DNA of 49,401 bases from Gemmatimonadota bacterium. Its GTDB lineage: Bacteria; Gemmatimonadota; Gemmatimonadetes; Longimicrobiales; Gaopeijiaceae. Positions 8,376 through 17,827 of the stretch are shown here, piece after piece. Where the stretch lies: assembly GCA_022823365.1 (NCBI GenBank), contig JAJDXG010000011.1, positions 1 through 49,401 of the forward strand, written 5' to 3'. Numbering within the stretch: position 1 is the first letter of the stretch; each line of letters begins with the position of its first letter. Both the position numbers and the translations under genes were made by a program. The notes beneath the pieces were generated by a model, which saw only the letters and a list, made by a program, of their open reading frames with translations, was not told where the DNA came from and searched no databases.

Positions 8376-8779
8376 AATCCTTGGACCCTGACGCGCTCCT
8401 CAAGTTCAGCCACAAGACCGTCCAGCGCCGCAGCGTCGCCACCGATAACCATCTCGCGCGGATCTCCGAGCTGGAGCGATTCGCGCCGCACGACCCCGGC
8501 CATCACACGCGCAAGCGAATCCACGGGAGCCAGGCCCTGCTCGACGAGCTCGGGGTCCACGCCGAGGTCGAGGCCACTCCTCCTGGCCTGGTACGCGGCT
8601 GTGAACAATCGGCGGCGTTCCCCTTCCGCAAAGCAACTTATCGCAACCAGCCCGCGCTCGCGCCGCCCCCGGGTCATCGGCGGGAAGATCCAGAGACGAT
8701 CGATGGTGTCCGCGCCGAGGCGGCTTCGCACCAGGGCGAGGGTCGTGGCCAGCCCTTCGGGGACCCCCGGGTCGCTCAT
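8372..8779 (-). CDS. Conserved-looking unknown protein between nrnA and fur
   Basis: A 135-residue soluble protein I do not recognise. It has no signal peptide, membrane segment or cysteine motif. The middle reads as alternating strands and helices: IDRLWIFPPMTRGRRERG, then VAISCFAEGERRRLFTAAY. It ends in a helix followed by GGDAAALDGLVAELEERV. It overlaps both neighbours by ATGA (nrnA stop with its start, its stop with the fur start), which makes it clearly a translated gene and suggests co-regulation. The compact alpha/beta pattern and an Arg-rich surface loop give no safe functional hint. Confidence 0.7.
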   Translation of the reverse strand: MSDPGVPEGLATTLALVRSRLGADTIDRLWIFPPMTRGRRERGLVAISCFAEGERRRLFTAAYQARRSGLDLGVDPELVEQGLAPVDSLARVMAGVVRRESLQLGDPREMVIGGDAAALDGLVAELEERVRVQGL

Positions 8780-9780
8780 TCCCGCACCAGGGCGCGCGCC
8801 GCGTTCACGACGTCGGCGCGCACTTCCTCCAGGGGGCGTGACACCAGCGCCCCCGCCGCCTTGGCGTGGCCGCCACCCCCGAAGCTGCGGGCGATCCCGT
8901 CCACGTCGACCAGTCCGTTGGAACGGAACGACACCTTGGTCGCACCGTCGTTGGTGGTGCGGAACAACATCGCGACTTCCACCCCCTTGATGGCCCGGGG
9001 ATAATTCACGAGCCCCTCCAGGTCGCCGCTTGTGGCCTTCAGGTCACGATAGGCCTGGTCGGGCACCGTGATCCAGGACAGGCCGCTCTCGGCCCGCAAC
9101 TCTCCCAGGCACTCCCGCAGCAGCTTGAGCCGCCGCACATCCATCGACTCGAAGAGCTGCCGGTGGATCCCGGCCACATCGACGCCCCGCTGCACCAGTT
9201 CGGCCGCCAGCAGATGGGTGTCGGGGGTGACGTTGCTGTAGGCGAAGGACCCCGTGTCGTCGACGATGGCGGTGTAGAGCGCGTTGTCGATGGCCGGGGT
9301 CCAGCGCGCTCCCGCCGCCATCAGGATGTCGTACACCAGTTCCGCGGTCGCGCATGCTCCGGTGTCGACCAAGCGGTCGCCGGGGATGGGGCGGGTGGGG
9401 GTGGTATGGTGGTCGATCACTACCGTGGGCCGCCCTTCGACCATCGGCTTCACCCGGCCCAGGCGGCGCAGGTCTCCGGCGTCCACCACCACGACCAGGT
9501 CCGCAGCCGCACACGCCCGCGCGGCGTCGGCGGACCTCGCGGGGAGGTGCCAGGATTCCTCGGGAAGCAGGAATCGGTAACGCTCCGGAAGCGGCGTCGG
9601 CGGCACGAACCAGCCTTCGGCGCCCCGGTCGCGCAACCACGCGAGCAGCGCGACCGCCGAGCCGGCTCCGTCGGCATCCGGGTTCATGTGGGTCGTGAGC
9701 ACGATGTTGTTCGCGCGGGCCAGGCGGGACGCCATCCGCCGGGCCGGTTCCTGCCGGTGGGAAGGGGTGTGGTATCGCAT
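8776..9780 (-). CDS. nrnA: DHH-family nanoRNase / pAp phosphatase (NrnA-like)
   Basis: A 334-residue DHH/DHHA1 phosphoesterase. Metal-binding motifs run in order: TTHMNPDADG (His31, Asp35, Asp37), VVVVDAGD (Asp100), IDHHTTP (Asp123-His124-His125) and DDTGSF. The C-terminal DHHA1 domain ends with the substrate loop SFGGGGHAKAAGA. NrnA-type enzymes degrade 2-5 nt RNA and dephosphorylate 3'-phosphoadenosine 5'-phosphate; related members cleave cyclic dinucleotide products. The ATG at 9780 was chosen over longer readings because the conserved domain starts soon after it; upstream codons belong to the PHP gene in another frame. It follows that gene by 32 bases and overlaps the next by ATGA. Confidence 0.9.
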   Translation of the reverse strand: MRYHTPSHRQEPARRMASRLARANNIVLTTHMNPDADGAGSAVALLAWLRDRGAEGWFVPPTPLPERYRFLLPEESWHLPARSADAARACAAADLVVVVDAGDLRRLGRVKPMVEGRPTVVIDHHTTPTRPIPGDRLVDTGACATAELVYDILMAAGARWTPAIDNALYTAIVDDTGSFAYSNVTPDTHLLAAELVQRGVDVAGIHRQLFESMDVRRLKLLRECLGELRAESGLSWITVPDQAYRDLKATSGDLEGLVNYPRAIKGVEVAMLFRTTNDGATKVSFRSNGLVDVDGIARSFGGGGHAKAAGALVSRPLEEVRADVVNAARALVRE

Positions 9781-9812
9781 GCCGGGTCGGGGAACTCGTC
9801 GCTGAAAGCCTG

Positions 9813-10511
9813 TCAGTCGGCGCGGGCGCCTGTTGCGGGTCTCGCTGGTCTCGCCACCCGCCTGGCGACCTTGGCGAAGGTTGAAGCCAGGTGCACCACG
9901 TGCGGAGAGGCGGCTCCGGAGACGTGGGCGGAATCCAGCGCCTCCAGGAAGGCGTCGGGCCGGTTGGGATGGGCCGGGAGCTCGACGCGGGCTCTGCCCA
10001 CCTCCCACAAGGTGTGGGCGTCCGAGCCGGCTCCACCGGGCAGCCTGCGGCGATGCGCCAGGTCGGCCGCGGCCTGATTGAGCGCCGGGTCGTGCAGACG
10101 GGCGTTGAAGACCTCGATGATGTCGGCGTAGTCGGCCAGTTCTTCCGCGTAGCGGCCGGAGCCGCCCTTGCCGCGGGCGTACGGGTGGGGCAGATACACG
10201 AGCCCGCCCTGCTCGCGGACGCGCGCGCACACCTCTCTGGCGGGCGTCCCCCCGGGGATCTCCTCCTTCAGATAGAGGCCGATCACATCGATGCCTTCCG
10301 CGGTCTTCACCTCTTCGCCGGGGATGATGCGGTCCGGGTAGCGGCGCGCCATCTCGCGCGCGGCCCAGATTCGGTCGTGGTCGGTGATGGCGATGCGATC
10401 CAGGCCTCTGGCGAGAGCCTTCTCAAGCACCTTCTCCGGGTCGCTGAGGCAGTCCCAGGACGCGTGCGTGTGCAGGTGCATGTCGATGCGAAGGAGGCCG
10501 TTCACCGGCAT
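9813..10511 (-). CDS. PHP-domain metal-dependent phosphoesterase
   Basis: A 232-residue PHP-domain hydrolase. Metal ligands are visible as His12 and His14 (DMHLHTHASWD), ITDHDR, the glutamate of IPGEEVKT, VYLPHPYARGK and SDAHT. This small stand-alone class includes the 3',5'-nucleotide bisphosphatases and RNase AM (YciV) group, so a role in nucleotide or oligonucleotide turnover alongside NrnA is plausible. The ATG at 10511 lies 2 bases after the coaE stop. A longer upstream reading would run through coaE and is rejected. The last 30 residues are Ala/Arg-rich and probably unstructured. Confidence 0.85.
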   Translation of the reverse strand: MPVNGLLRIDMHLHTHASWDCLSDPEKVLEKALARGLDRIAITDHDRIWAAREMARRYPDRIIPGEEVKTAEGIDVIGLYLKEEIPGGTPAREVCARVREQGGLVYLPHPYARGKGGSGRYAEELADYADIIEVFNARLHDPALNQAAADLAHRRRLPGGAGSDAHTLWEVGRARVELPAHPNRPDAFLEALDSAHVSGAASPHVVHLASTFAKVARRVARPARPATGARAD

Positions 10512-10513
10512 TG

Positions 10514-11158
10514 CTAACCGCGCTCCCGGTGAATCCGCGCCCTCAACCGGGCCAGGAGCTCCAACGCACGCTGTTCGAGGTCGGCCGGGGTGCCGTCGTT
10601 GGGGATCACGTGATCCGCCATTGCGCGTTTGTCGGCCGCGTCCGCCTGGGTGCTCATGATTCTGGCTGCCTCCTCCGCGTCCAGACCCCGCAGGCGCACG
10701 AGGCGCTCCAGGCGAACGGCCGGCGGCGCGTCGACTACGATCGTCACGTCCACCCCACGAGCATAACCCGTCTCGAAGAGCAGCGGGATCTCGGCCGCCA
10801 CCAGTTCCACGCCCCGCCACCCCTGTTCGCGCAGCCATGCCTCGCGCAGGTCTCGAATGCGGGGATGCAGGATCGATTCCAGCTTGCGCCGGGCATCTTC
10901 ATCCCGAAACACCCGGTCCCGCAGCCGGCTCCGGTCGAGCTGTCCGTCCGGCTCCAGCACCTCGTCTCCGAAGACGCGCACGACCTCCCGCAGCCCGGCC
11001 GTCCCCGGCTCCACCACCGCGCGCGCGAGATCGTCGGCGCTGATCACCGGCACGCCCGCCCGCTCCCAGATCCGCAGCAGCGAGGACTTGCCGGACGCGA
11101 TGTTTCCGGTGACCGCGACGCTCAGCACGGACTCATCCGGCGTCTCCCCCCAGGGCAT
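10514..11158 (-). CDS. coaE: Dephospho-CoA kinase
   Basis: A 214-residue P-loop kinase catalysing the last step of coenzyme A synthesis, ATP-dependent phosphorylation of dephospho-CoA. The Walker A loop is GNIASGKS (residues 18-25). ISADDLARAVVEPG and LESILHPRIR are conserved CoaE signatures, and AEIPLLFETGY precedes the VTIVVDAP strand. The first ten residues before VLSVAVTG may be an overlong start, but this ATG lies inside the end of the upstream membrane-protein gene (26-base overlap), in keeping with the tight packing here. It is essential housekeeping in most bacteria, so this operon must be expressed. Confidence 0.93.
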   Translation of the reverse strand: MPWGETPDESVLSVAVTGNIASGKSSLLRIWERAGVPVISADDLARAVVEPGTAGLREVVRVFGDEVLEPDGQLDRSRLRDRVFRDEDARRKLESILHPRIRDLREAWLREQGWRGVELVAAEIPLLFETGYARGVDVTIVVDAPPAVRLERLVRLRGLDAEEAARIMSTQADAADKRAMADHVIPNDGTPADLEQRALELLARLRARIHRERG

Positions 11159-11669
11159 CGAACAGGTAGATGATGGCGACGTACTTGGCGACGAGCCCGG
11201 CGGCGCTCAGGGCGAGCGCGCGGACCGCGCCGAAGCGCGACATGCCGGCGACCAGGAGCATGTTGGGAGACGAGAGCGGAAACAGGTTGAAGGTGAGAAT
11301 CGCCCAGCTGCCCCACCGGGCGATGAGGCCGCTGAACTTCGCGTAGCGCTCGCGTCCCAGGAAATCCTCCAGAATCCCGGTCCCCACGGCGCGGCCGATG
11401 CCATAGTCGATGGCCTGGGCCGCCAGCGCCGTCGCGACCGCCAGCAGCACGAGCACGCCGCCCGGGTGTCCCTCGGCCTGATAGTACGGGACGAGCGCCT
11501 CGACCGGCATCAGCAGGAAGAAGAGATACCCGGCGAAGTGCACGGTGGCGAAGGAGCCCAGCCCGGGGGTGCGGCCGGCGTAGATGGCCCGTCCGACGGT
11601 AGAGGACACCAGAGCCACCGCGATCAGGACGGTTGCCGCGGCGATCAGGATGCGCGTGCGCCTGGTCAT
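11133..11669 (-). CDS. SNARE-associated (DedA/VTT)-like membrane protein
   Basis: A 178-residue membrane protein with about five hydrophobic stretches. The segment AIDYGIGRAVGTGILEDFLGRERYAKF, then ARWGSWAILTFNLFPLSSPN, resembles the VTT/DedA fold, in which a glycine-rich loop and a re-entrant helix with a proline form the core. DedA proteins are linked to lipid carrier recycling and membrane homeostasis. The canonical RxxPxxR motif is replaced by NLFPLSSPN, so this is a divergent, YdjZ- or YqaA-like member. The ATG at 11669 starts a clear N-terminal helix (MTRRTRILIAAATVLIAVAL). It overlaps coaE by 26 bases and follows the small unknown gene by 26 bases. Confidence 0.75.
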   Translation of the reverse strand: MTRRTRILIAAATVLIAVALVSSTVGRAIYAGRTPGLGSFATVHFAGYLFFLLMPVEALVPYYQAEGHPGGVLVLLAVATALAAQAIDYGIGRAVGTGILEDFLGRERYAKFSGLIARWGSWAILTFNLFPLSSPNMLLVAGMSRFGAVRALALSAAGLVAKYVAIIYLFDALGGDAG

Positions 11670-11695
11670 GCCCGGGGATCCGGCTCGCGTCCCCT

Positions 11696-11962
11696 TCACC
11701 GGCCTCGCCGCATGCGCGCCGCCCAGCGCAGGAACCGCTCGGCCTCGTCCGGCGGCGGACGGGCCCCGGGATCGCCGTAGGCGGTATCCAGCCTCCAGCG
11801 GAGGAAGGAAGCCGAGGGAAGCGGAAGAAACGGGGGCTTCCGGTACCACCCGCGGCGCCGAAAGGCCCAACCGGCGCCCAAGAGCGCGGGAATCACGGAG
11901 GGACGGCGCAGCGCCAGCATGACGAAACTCCGGTAGATCCCCAAGGCGTATCGCTTCTCCAC
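11696..11962 (-). CDS. Small basic unknown protein at the head of the operon
   Basis: An 88-residue protein with many Arg and Trp residues (GWAFRRRGWYRKPPF, then LPLPSASFLRWRLDTAYGD) and a moderately hydrophobic N-terminal helix (YRSFVMLALRRPSVIPALLGA). The pattern suggests a peripheral or single-pass membrane protein. The motif RLDTAYGD followed by an acidic PPDEAERFLRWAARMR tail helix looks conserved-protein-like rather than random, but I cannot name a family. It is the first gene of the ten-gene minus-strand run, about 100 bases after the end of the acetoacetyl-CoA synthetase gene. Confidence 0.6.
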   Translation of the reverse strand: MEKRYALGIYRSFVMLALRRPSVIPALLGAGWAFRRRGWYRKPPFLPLPSASFLRWRLDTAYGDPGARPPPDEAERFLRWAARMRRGR

Positions 11963-12060
11963 GGGTGGGTTGGTTGGGGTACGAACTCCAATCTAGTCGA
12001 TCGCCGCGCCGCTGTGACGACGGGCCGCAGATGGCGGAGAGCGCCGGACGCGCCCCGGGA

Positions 12061-14031
12061 TCAGCCGGTGAGCTCGGGCCGGTCCCTGAAATGCTCCAGC
12101 GCCTCCGGGTTCGCCAGCGCCTGGCGATTGCGAACCGGTTCGCCGTGGACGATGGCCCTGACGGCCAATTCCACGATCTTGCCGCTCCGGGTGCGCGGGA
12201 TGTCGGGCACCTCCAGGATCGTCGCCGGAACGTGGCGCGGGCTCGCACGCTTGCGCAGCCGGGCTCGAATCCGGTCGCGAAGACCCTCGTCGAGCGCGTG
12301 CCCCGCGCGCAGGCGGACGAAAAGGACCATGCGCGTGCCCTCCGCGCGGCGCTGGCCGATGGCGATGGCCTCGCGCACCTCGGGCAAGGCCTCCACGACG
12401 CGGTACACCTCCGCGGTCCCGATGCGCACGCCGGCAACGATCAGGGTCGCATCGGAGCGGCCGTGAATCACATATCCCCCGCTCGCGGTCTTCTCGATGA
12501 AGTCGCCGTGGTGCCAGACGCCGGGGAAGCGCCGGAAATAGGTGTCGCGGTAACGCTCGCCGCCCTCGTCGCCCCAGAAGCCCAGGGGCATGGAGGGGAA
12601 GGGCCGGGTGCACACGAGCTCTCCCTTGCCCCGGTTCAGCGGACGGCCGTCGTCGTCGTACACCTCCACCGCCATCCCCATCGCGGGCCCCTGGATTTCC
12701 CCGGCGAAGACGGGACGGGTGGGCAGCCCGCCGACGAAGCAGGCGCACAGGTCCGTCCCGCCCGACACCGAAGCCAGGTGTACGTCGCGCTTGACGTGCT
12801 CGTGGATGTAATGAAAGCCCGCCGCATCCAGGGGCGAGCCGGTGGACAGCACGGTGCGAAGCGAGTCCAGCCGGTGACTCGCGCGGGGGCGCGCCGCCGC
12901 GGTGCGCAGCGTGGTGATGAAGCGCGCGGAGGTCCCGAAGTGCGTCATCCGGGACCGGTCGACGAAGTCGAACAGGACGCCGTGGCCGGGAAACGAAGGC
13001 GAGCCGTCGTACAGGAGCACCGTCGCGCGCGATCCCAGGATGGAGACGAGCCAGTTCCACATCATCCATCCCAGGGTCGTGAAGTAGAACACCCGGTCGT
13101 CCGCCTTCACGTCGGCGTGCAGGCGCTGCTCCTTCAGATGCTGCAGCAGCACCCCGCCGGCGCTGTGGACGATGCACTTGGGCGGCCCCGTGGTCCCCGA
13201 GGAGAACAGGATGAAGAGCGGGTGCTCGAAGGGGAGACGGGCGAAAGGGATCTCGCGAGGCTCGAAGGGCGCGATGAAGTCCGGAAAATCTGCCGCGCCC
13301 GGGAAACCGGGGAGCGGACCGCGGTCCGGGTGCGCGGCCCCATCCGCGCGCCGGGCACGCACGACCACGACGCGCTCAACCGTCGGAAGCCGCGCGACGA
13401 CATCAGTGAGCCTGTCCAGGGTGGAATGCCACCTGCCCCCATACTGGTAGCCGTCGACCCCGATCAGCAGGCGGGGCCCGATCTGCCCGAAGCGGTCCAC
13501 CACGCCGTCCACCCCGAAGTCCGGGGATGCGCTGGCGGTGACCGCCCCCAGACTCGCCGCCGCCAGCACCGCCGCGATCGCCTCCGGAACGTTGGGGAGC
13601 AGCAGCGCCACCCGGTCGCCCCGGCGGACGCCGGCGGCCTGCATCCCCTGGACCACGCGCGACACCAGATCCCGGAGTTCCCCCCAGGAAAGGGTCGGCC
13701 CCGGCCCGGCTTCCGAGTACGCGATTACGGCGGGGGCGGCATCGGCGCGCTGAAGCAGGTTCTCGGCGAAGTTGAGCCGCGCGCCGGGAAAATACCGGGC
13801 GTCCATCGGTCCCGGTCCCGTCTCCAGAATCGCATCGCCCTTGTCGCCCACCACATCGCTCCAGTCCCAGAACGCGTCCCAGAAGGCCGCCTGGTCTGCC
13901 AGCGACCATCGCCACAGAGCTTCGTAGCCCGCGCCGGGATCGTGTCCTCGCCGGATCAGGAACGCGCGGAAGTCGGTGAGGTTCGCGGCGTCGCGCCGTT
14001 CCCGCGTTGGTTTCCAGATGGGAGAGGTCAT
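12061..14031 (-). CDS. Acetoacetyl-CoA synthetase (acetoacetate-CoA ligase)
   Basis: A 656-residue ANL-superfamily adenylating enzyme with the length and N-terminal ACAS domain of acetoacetyl-CoA synthetases. It converts acetoacetate, ATP and CoA to acetoacetyl-CoA, feeding ketone-body, leucine-derived or polyhydroxybutyrate carbon into metabolism. It has the core nucleotide loop [19 protein letters not shown], the GGTD element ([15 protein letters not shown]), the hinge-region Asp in IHGRSDATL and the C-terminal catalytic lysine in [23 protein letters not shown]-like and LNFAENLL segments near residues 78-93 are typical of this subfamily. It appears to be transcribed alone, divergently from the amidohydrolase gene. 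Confidence 0.92.
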   Translation of the reverse strand: MTSPIWKPTRERRDAANLTDFRAFLIRRGHDPGAGYEALWRWSLADQAAFWDAFWDWSDVVGDKGDAILETGPGPMDARYFPGARLNFAENLLQRADAAPAVIAYSEAGPGPTLSWGELRDLVSRVVQGMQAAGVRRGDRVALLLPNVPEAIAAVLAAASLGAVTASASPDFGVDGVVDRFGQIGPRLLIGVDGYQYGGRWHSTLDRLTDVVARLPTVERVVVVRARRADGAAHPDRGPLPGFPGAADFPDFIAPFEPREIPFARLPFEHPLFILFSSGTTGPPKCIVHSAGGVLLQHLKEQRLHADVKADDRVFYFTTLGWMMWNWLVSILGSRATVLLYDGSPSFPGHGVLFDFVDRSRMTHFGTSARFITTLRTAAARPRASHRLDSLRTVLSTGSPLDAAGFHYIHEHVKRDVHLASVSGGTDLCACFVGGLPTRPVFAGEIQGPAMGMAVEVYDDDGRPLNRGKGELVCTRPFPSMPLGFWGDEGGERYRDTYFRRFPGVWHHGDFIEKTASGGYVIHGRSDATLIVAGVRIGTAEVYRVVEALPEVREAIAIGQRRAEGTRMVLFVRLRAGHALDEGLRDRIRARLRKRASPRHVPATILEVPDIPRTRSGKIVELAVRAIVHGEPVRNRQALANPEALEHFRDRPELTG

Positions 14032-14207
14032 CGGCGAAGTGAAGCCTGGGTGTCCGGGTGAGGGGAGCGGGCATCCGGCATGGTTGTCCGGAGAGAGGCG
14101 TTGCCGGATATCTTAGGTTCTGATGGAGGGCAAGCGGGAATCGGAGGACCCCAATTGCGCAATCGCGTAAACGCGACAACAAGAACATGTACAGGATGGA
14201 ATGCAAA

Positions 14208-15632
14208 ATGACCGTCACCCCTGAACGCTGGACCCGGTGGCCCGGTCTTCGCCCCCTGACGGCGCCGGCCGTGGTGCTCGCGGCAGCGTGCACCCCATCC
14301 CCCGCGCCACAGGCGGATGAGCGGCTGCTGATCGACGGCGGCACGGTGGTGGTCATGGATGATCCCGGCACCGTGCTCGAGGGCGGCGCGGTGCTCGTGG
14401 AGGGAGAACGCATCGCCGGGCTGCTCGCCCCGGGCGATCCCCGGCCCTCCGATGTGGCCGTGCTCGACGCAACCGGACACCTCGTGATCCCGGGGCTGGT
14501 GAACACGCACGGGCACGCGGCGATGTCGCTCCTCAGGGGACTCGCCGACGATCTGCCGCTGATGACCTGGCTGGAAGAGCACATCTTCCCGGCGGAAGCG
14601 GCCCTGGTGAGCCCCGACTTCGTGTACTGGGGAACGCTGCTCTCGTGCGTCGAGATGCTCAGGAGCGGGACGACGACGTTCGCGGACATGTACTACTTCA
14701 GGGACGACGGGGCGAGGGCCACGATCGACGCCAGCATCCGCGCGGTGCTCGGGCCGCACGTGATCGGCTTCCCCACCCCGGACTTTGCGTCGCCAACCGC
14801 CTCCCTGGCCGACGCAGCAGACTTCATGGAGCGCTACCGGGACCATCCCACCCTGACCCCCGGCGTGGCCGCCCACTCGCTCTACACGACCTCGCTCGAG
14901 GACGTGGCGGCCGCGGTGCGGCTGGCCAACGACCACGGCGCTCCCTTTCAGATCCACACCGCCGAAGACGCGGGGGAATTCGCCACCGTGAGCGGCCTGA
15001 CCGGGATGGGGGTGGTTGAGGCGCTCGAGTCCATCGGCGCCCTGCGGCCGGGGACAGTGCTCGCCCACTCCATCTATCTCTCCGAGGAGGACATCGCGCG
15101 CATCGCGGCCAGCGGGGCGGGCATCGCCCACAACCCCGAGAGCAACATGAAGCTGGGGATTTCGCGGGCGGCTCCGATCGTGGAGGCGCTGGCCGCGGGG
15201 ATTCCGGTCGGGATCGGTACGGACGGGCCGGTCAGCAACAACGACCTCGACCTCTTCGACGAGATGGACACCGCCGCCAAGATCCACAAGTTCGCCGCCG
15301 CCGATCCCACCGCGCTCCCGGCCGAGACCGTGTTCCGTCTCGCCACCATGGGCGGCGCCCGGGTCCTCGGGCTGCACGACGAGATCGGGTCGCTCGAGCC
15401 GGGGAAGCGCGCCGACGTTGTGCTCGTAGACACCCGCCGGGCCGGCCTGACCCCGCTCTACAACGTCTACTCGCACCTGGTGTACGCGACCCGCGGGAGC
15501 GATGTCGCCACGGTGCTGGTGAACGGACGCGTGGTGGTGCGCGACCGCGAGGTGCTGACGGTGAGTGAGCCGGAAGTGCTGGAGCGCGCGCGCGCCTTCC
15601 GGGAGCGGGTTCTGGAGGTGATGCGGCCATGA
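14208..15632 (+). CDS. Exported MtaD/SAH-deaminase-like amidohydrolase
   Basis: A 474-residue metal-dependent amidohydrolase, closest to 5-methylthioadenosine/S-adenosylhomocysteine deaminases and chlorohydrolases. Metal and catalytic residues are in NTHGHAAMS (HxH), QIHTAED, LAHSIYL and [11 protein letters not shown]. Unlike the cytoplasmic enzymes it has an N-terminal hydrophobic stretch ending in [11 protein letters not shown], which looks like a lipoprotein signal. So it may act on the outer face of a membrane, and the substrate may differ from MTA/SAH. I chose the ATG at 14208 because AGGATGGA lies 7 bases upstream; the ATG at 14187 is an alternative. The stop overlaps the start of the DUF255 gene (ATGA). 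Confidence 0.85.
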   Translation: MTVTPERWTRWPGLRPLTAPAVVLAAACTPSPAPQADERLLIDGGTVVVMDDPGTVLEGGAVLVEGERIAGLLAPGDPRPSDVAVLDATGHLVIPGLVNTHGHAAMSLLRGLADDLPLMTWLEEHIFPAEAALVSPDFVYWGTLLSCVEMLRSGTTTFADMYYFRDDGARATIDASIRAVLGPHVIGFPTPDFASPTASLADAADFMERYRDHPTLTPGVAAHSLYTTSLEDVAAAVRLANDHGAPFQIHTAEDAGEFATVSGLTGMGVVEALESIGALRPGTVLAHSIYLSEEDIARIAASGAGIAHNPESNMKLGISRAAPIVEALAAGIPVGIGTDGPVSNNDLDLFDEMDTAAKIHKFAAADPTALPAETVFRLATMGGARVLGLHDEIGSLEPGKRADVVLVDTRRAGLTPLYNVYSHLVYATRGSDVATVLVNGRVVVRDREVLTVSEPEVLERARAFRERVLEVMRP

Positions 15633-17761
15633 CCGACACGCCACCATCCGCGCGGCCCGATTCCTCCGGCCGCGGTCACCCCGCTTCCGGCGGGCGCGCA
15701 GCCAACCGGCTGGCGCGCGAGACCAGCCCCTACCTGCTGCAGCACGCCTCAAACCCGGTGGACTGGTACCCGTGGAGCGACGAAGCGCTGGCTCGCGCGC
15801 GCGACGAAGACCGGCCCATCCTCCTCTCCATTGGCTACTCCGCCTGCCACTGGTGCCACGTCATGGAGCGCGAGTCGTTCGAGGACGACGGGACGGCCGC
15901 GCTCATGAACAACCTCTTCGTCAACATCAAGGTCGACCGGGAGGAGCGGCCCGATCTGGACGCGATCTACATGCGCGCGGTTCAGAGCATCACCGGGCAG
16001 GGGGGATGGCCGCTGACCGCCTTCCTGACCCCGCAGGGCCTGCCCTACTACGGGGGAACCTACTTCCCGCCGGAGCCTCGCCACGGCATGCCGTCGTTCC
16101 GTCAGGTGCTCGAGGCCGCCGGCCGGGCCTACACGGGGCGCAAGGCCGAAGTCCGGGAAGCGGCGAGCCGGATGCGCGGGCTCCTGGAGCGCTCCATGAG
16201 TCCTCCGGACGCGGGACGCGCGTCACCCGAAGACCTCGAGGCGCAAACCGGGCTGGCGCGGGCCGCCTGCGGCAACATCGCGCGCGGCTACGACACGATC
16301 AACGGAGGCTTCGGGCGGGCGCCCAGGTTCCCCCAGCCGATGGTGCTGGAACTCATGCTGCGCGTTCACCGCGCTTCGGGCGACGATCAGTTGCTGTCGA
16401 TGGCGACGCACACGCTGCGCAAGATGGCGCGCGGGGGCATCCACGATCAGCTGGGCGGGGGATTCCACCGCTACACGGTCGACGCGCGCTGGCTGGTGCC
16501 GCACTTCGAGAAGATGCTTTACGACAACGCCCTGCTCGCGAGTGCGTATCTGCAGGCTCATCTGCATACGGGGGACGCCGAATTCCTGGCAGTCACCGAG
16601 AAGACACTGGCCTGCATGCTCACCGACCTGCGCTCGCCGGAGGGCGGCTTCTACTCCGCGCGCGACGCGGACTCCGAGGGCGAGGAGGGGCTGTTCTATC
16701 TGTGGACGGCGGAGGAGGTCGACGCACTGCTCGACCCCTCCACGGCGCGCCTGTTCCGGCGCTGTTACGACGTCACCCCGGCCGGCAACTTCGAGGGCCG
16801 CAACATCCTTCACCTCCCCCACGATCCGGAGTCGGTGGCACGGGCGGAGGGGCTTGCGCCGGACGAACTCGACGCCGTGCTCGCGCGGGCGTCGGCCGTT
16901 CTGTTCGAAGCCCGGGCGCTGCGCGAACCGCCGTTCCGCGACGAAAAGGTCATCGTGGCCTGGAACGGGTTTGCGATGCGCGTCCTGGCGGAAGCCGGCG
17001 CGGCCCTGGGACGGCGCGAATACGTGCGCGCGGCCGAGCAGGCCGGAGAGTTCATCCTCGCCGAACTGCGTCGCGACGGCCGCCTGCTGCGCAGCCACAG
17101 GGAACGTCCCTCGCCGGTGGGCGGGTTTCTGGAGGACTACGCGTCGCTTGCGGGGGCTTTCCTGGCGCTGCATGAAGCGACGCTCCGCGCCGTCTGGCTC
17201 GATCGCGCCACGGAGCTTGCCGACGCCCTCGTGGATGGATTCTTCGACCGCGCGAGCGGCCTGCTCTTCGACACCCACCGGGCTGACCAGGCGCTGGTGG
17301 TACGCCCCCGCGACGCCACCGACAACGCCACCCCGGCCGGCAATTCCCTGGCGGCGGAGGTTCTGCTGCGCCTGGGCCGCCTTCTGGACCGCGACGACTT
17401 CCGCACCCTGGCGGCGCGGGTCCTGGCCAGCGAGGCGGCTGCGATGGCGCGCTTCCCCAGCGCGTACGGGAGGCTTCTCACCGTGGCCGACGCCTTCGAC
17501 CGGCCCGGCGTGGAAGTGGTCATCGAGGGCGATCCCGACGACGGCGCCACCCGAGCGCTGCTGCAGGCGGCGCACGGCCGCTACCTGCCCGACCGGCTGG
17601 TCACCGGCGACGAGGCGGGCAGGACGCCGCGGGCGCCCTGGCGGCTCGCGGCGGGCGTCCAGGGAGACCGGGCGCCGCGCGCGCACGTGTGCCGCGAGTA
17701 CACCTGTCAGAAGCCGGTCTCCGATCCGCGCGCACTGGCCGACCAGCTCGACGCCGCCTGA
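15629..17761 (+). CDS. DUF255 thioredoxin-like / YyaL (SSP411) family protein
   Basis: A 710-residue protein of the widespread YyaL/spermatogenesis-associated protein 20 family. An N-terminal thioredoxin-like domain contains the CxxC motif CHWCH (Cys73, Cys76) in the diagnostic context [20 protein letters not shown]. It is followed by [15 protein letters not shown] and [11 protein letters not shown] signatures. The rest is an alpha/alpha barrel like glucosamine epimerases or cellulase-type enzymes ([20 protein letters not shown], then [15 protein letters not shown]). The exact activity is not established for the family; a redox-linked sugar or nucleotide role has been suggested. There is no signal peptide, so it is likely cytoplasmic. 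It is coupled to the amidohydrolase by ATGA. Confidence 0.92.
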   Translation: MTDTPPSARPDSSGRGHPASGGRAANRLARETSPYLLQHASNPVDWYPWSDEALARARDEDRPILLSIGYSACHWCHVMERESFEDDGTAALMNNLFVNIKVDREERPDLDAIYMRAVQSITGQGGWPLTAFLTPQGLPYYGGTYFPPEPRHGMPSFRQVLEAAGRAYTGRKAEVREAASRMRGLLERSMSPPDAGRASPEDLEAQTGLARAACGNIARGYDTINGGFGRAPRFPQPMVLELMLRVHRASGDDQLLSMATHTLRKMARGGIHDQLGGGFHRYTVDARWLVPHFEKMLYDNALLASAYLQAHLHTGDAEFLAVTEKTLACMLTDLRSPEGGFYSARDADSEGEEGLFYLWTAEEVDALLDPSTARLFRRCYDVTPAGNFEGRNILHLPHDPESVARAEGLAPDELDAVLARASAVLFEARALREPPFRDEKVIVAWNGFAMRVLAEAGAALGRREYVRAAEQAGEFILAELRRDGRLLRSHRERPSPVGGFLEDYASLAGAFLALHEATLRAVWLDRATELADALVDGFFDRASGLLFDTHRADQALVVRPRDATDNATPAGNSLAAEVLLRLGRLLDRDDFRTLAARVLASEAAAMARFPSAYGRLLTVADAFDRPGVEVVIEGDPDDGATRALLQAAHGRYLPDRLVTGDEAGRTPRAPWRLAAGVQGDRAPRAHVCREYTCQKPVSDPRALADQLDAA

Positions 17762-17827
17762 GCGCTGACGGGATCCCGGCGCGGTCCCGTGGTTGGACCG
17801 GGTTGCCCGCTCCGGCTATCTTCCGGT

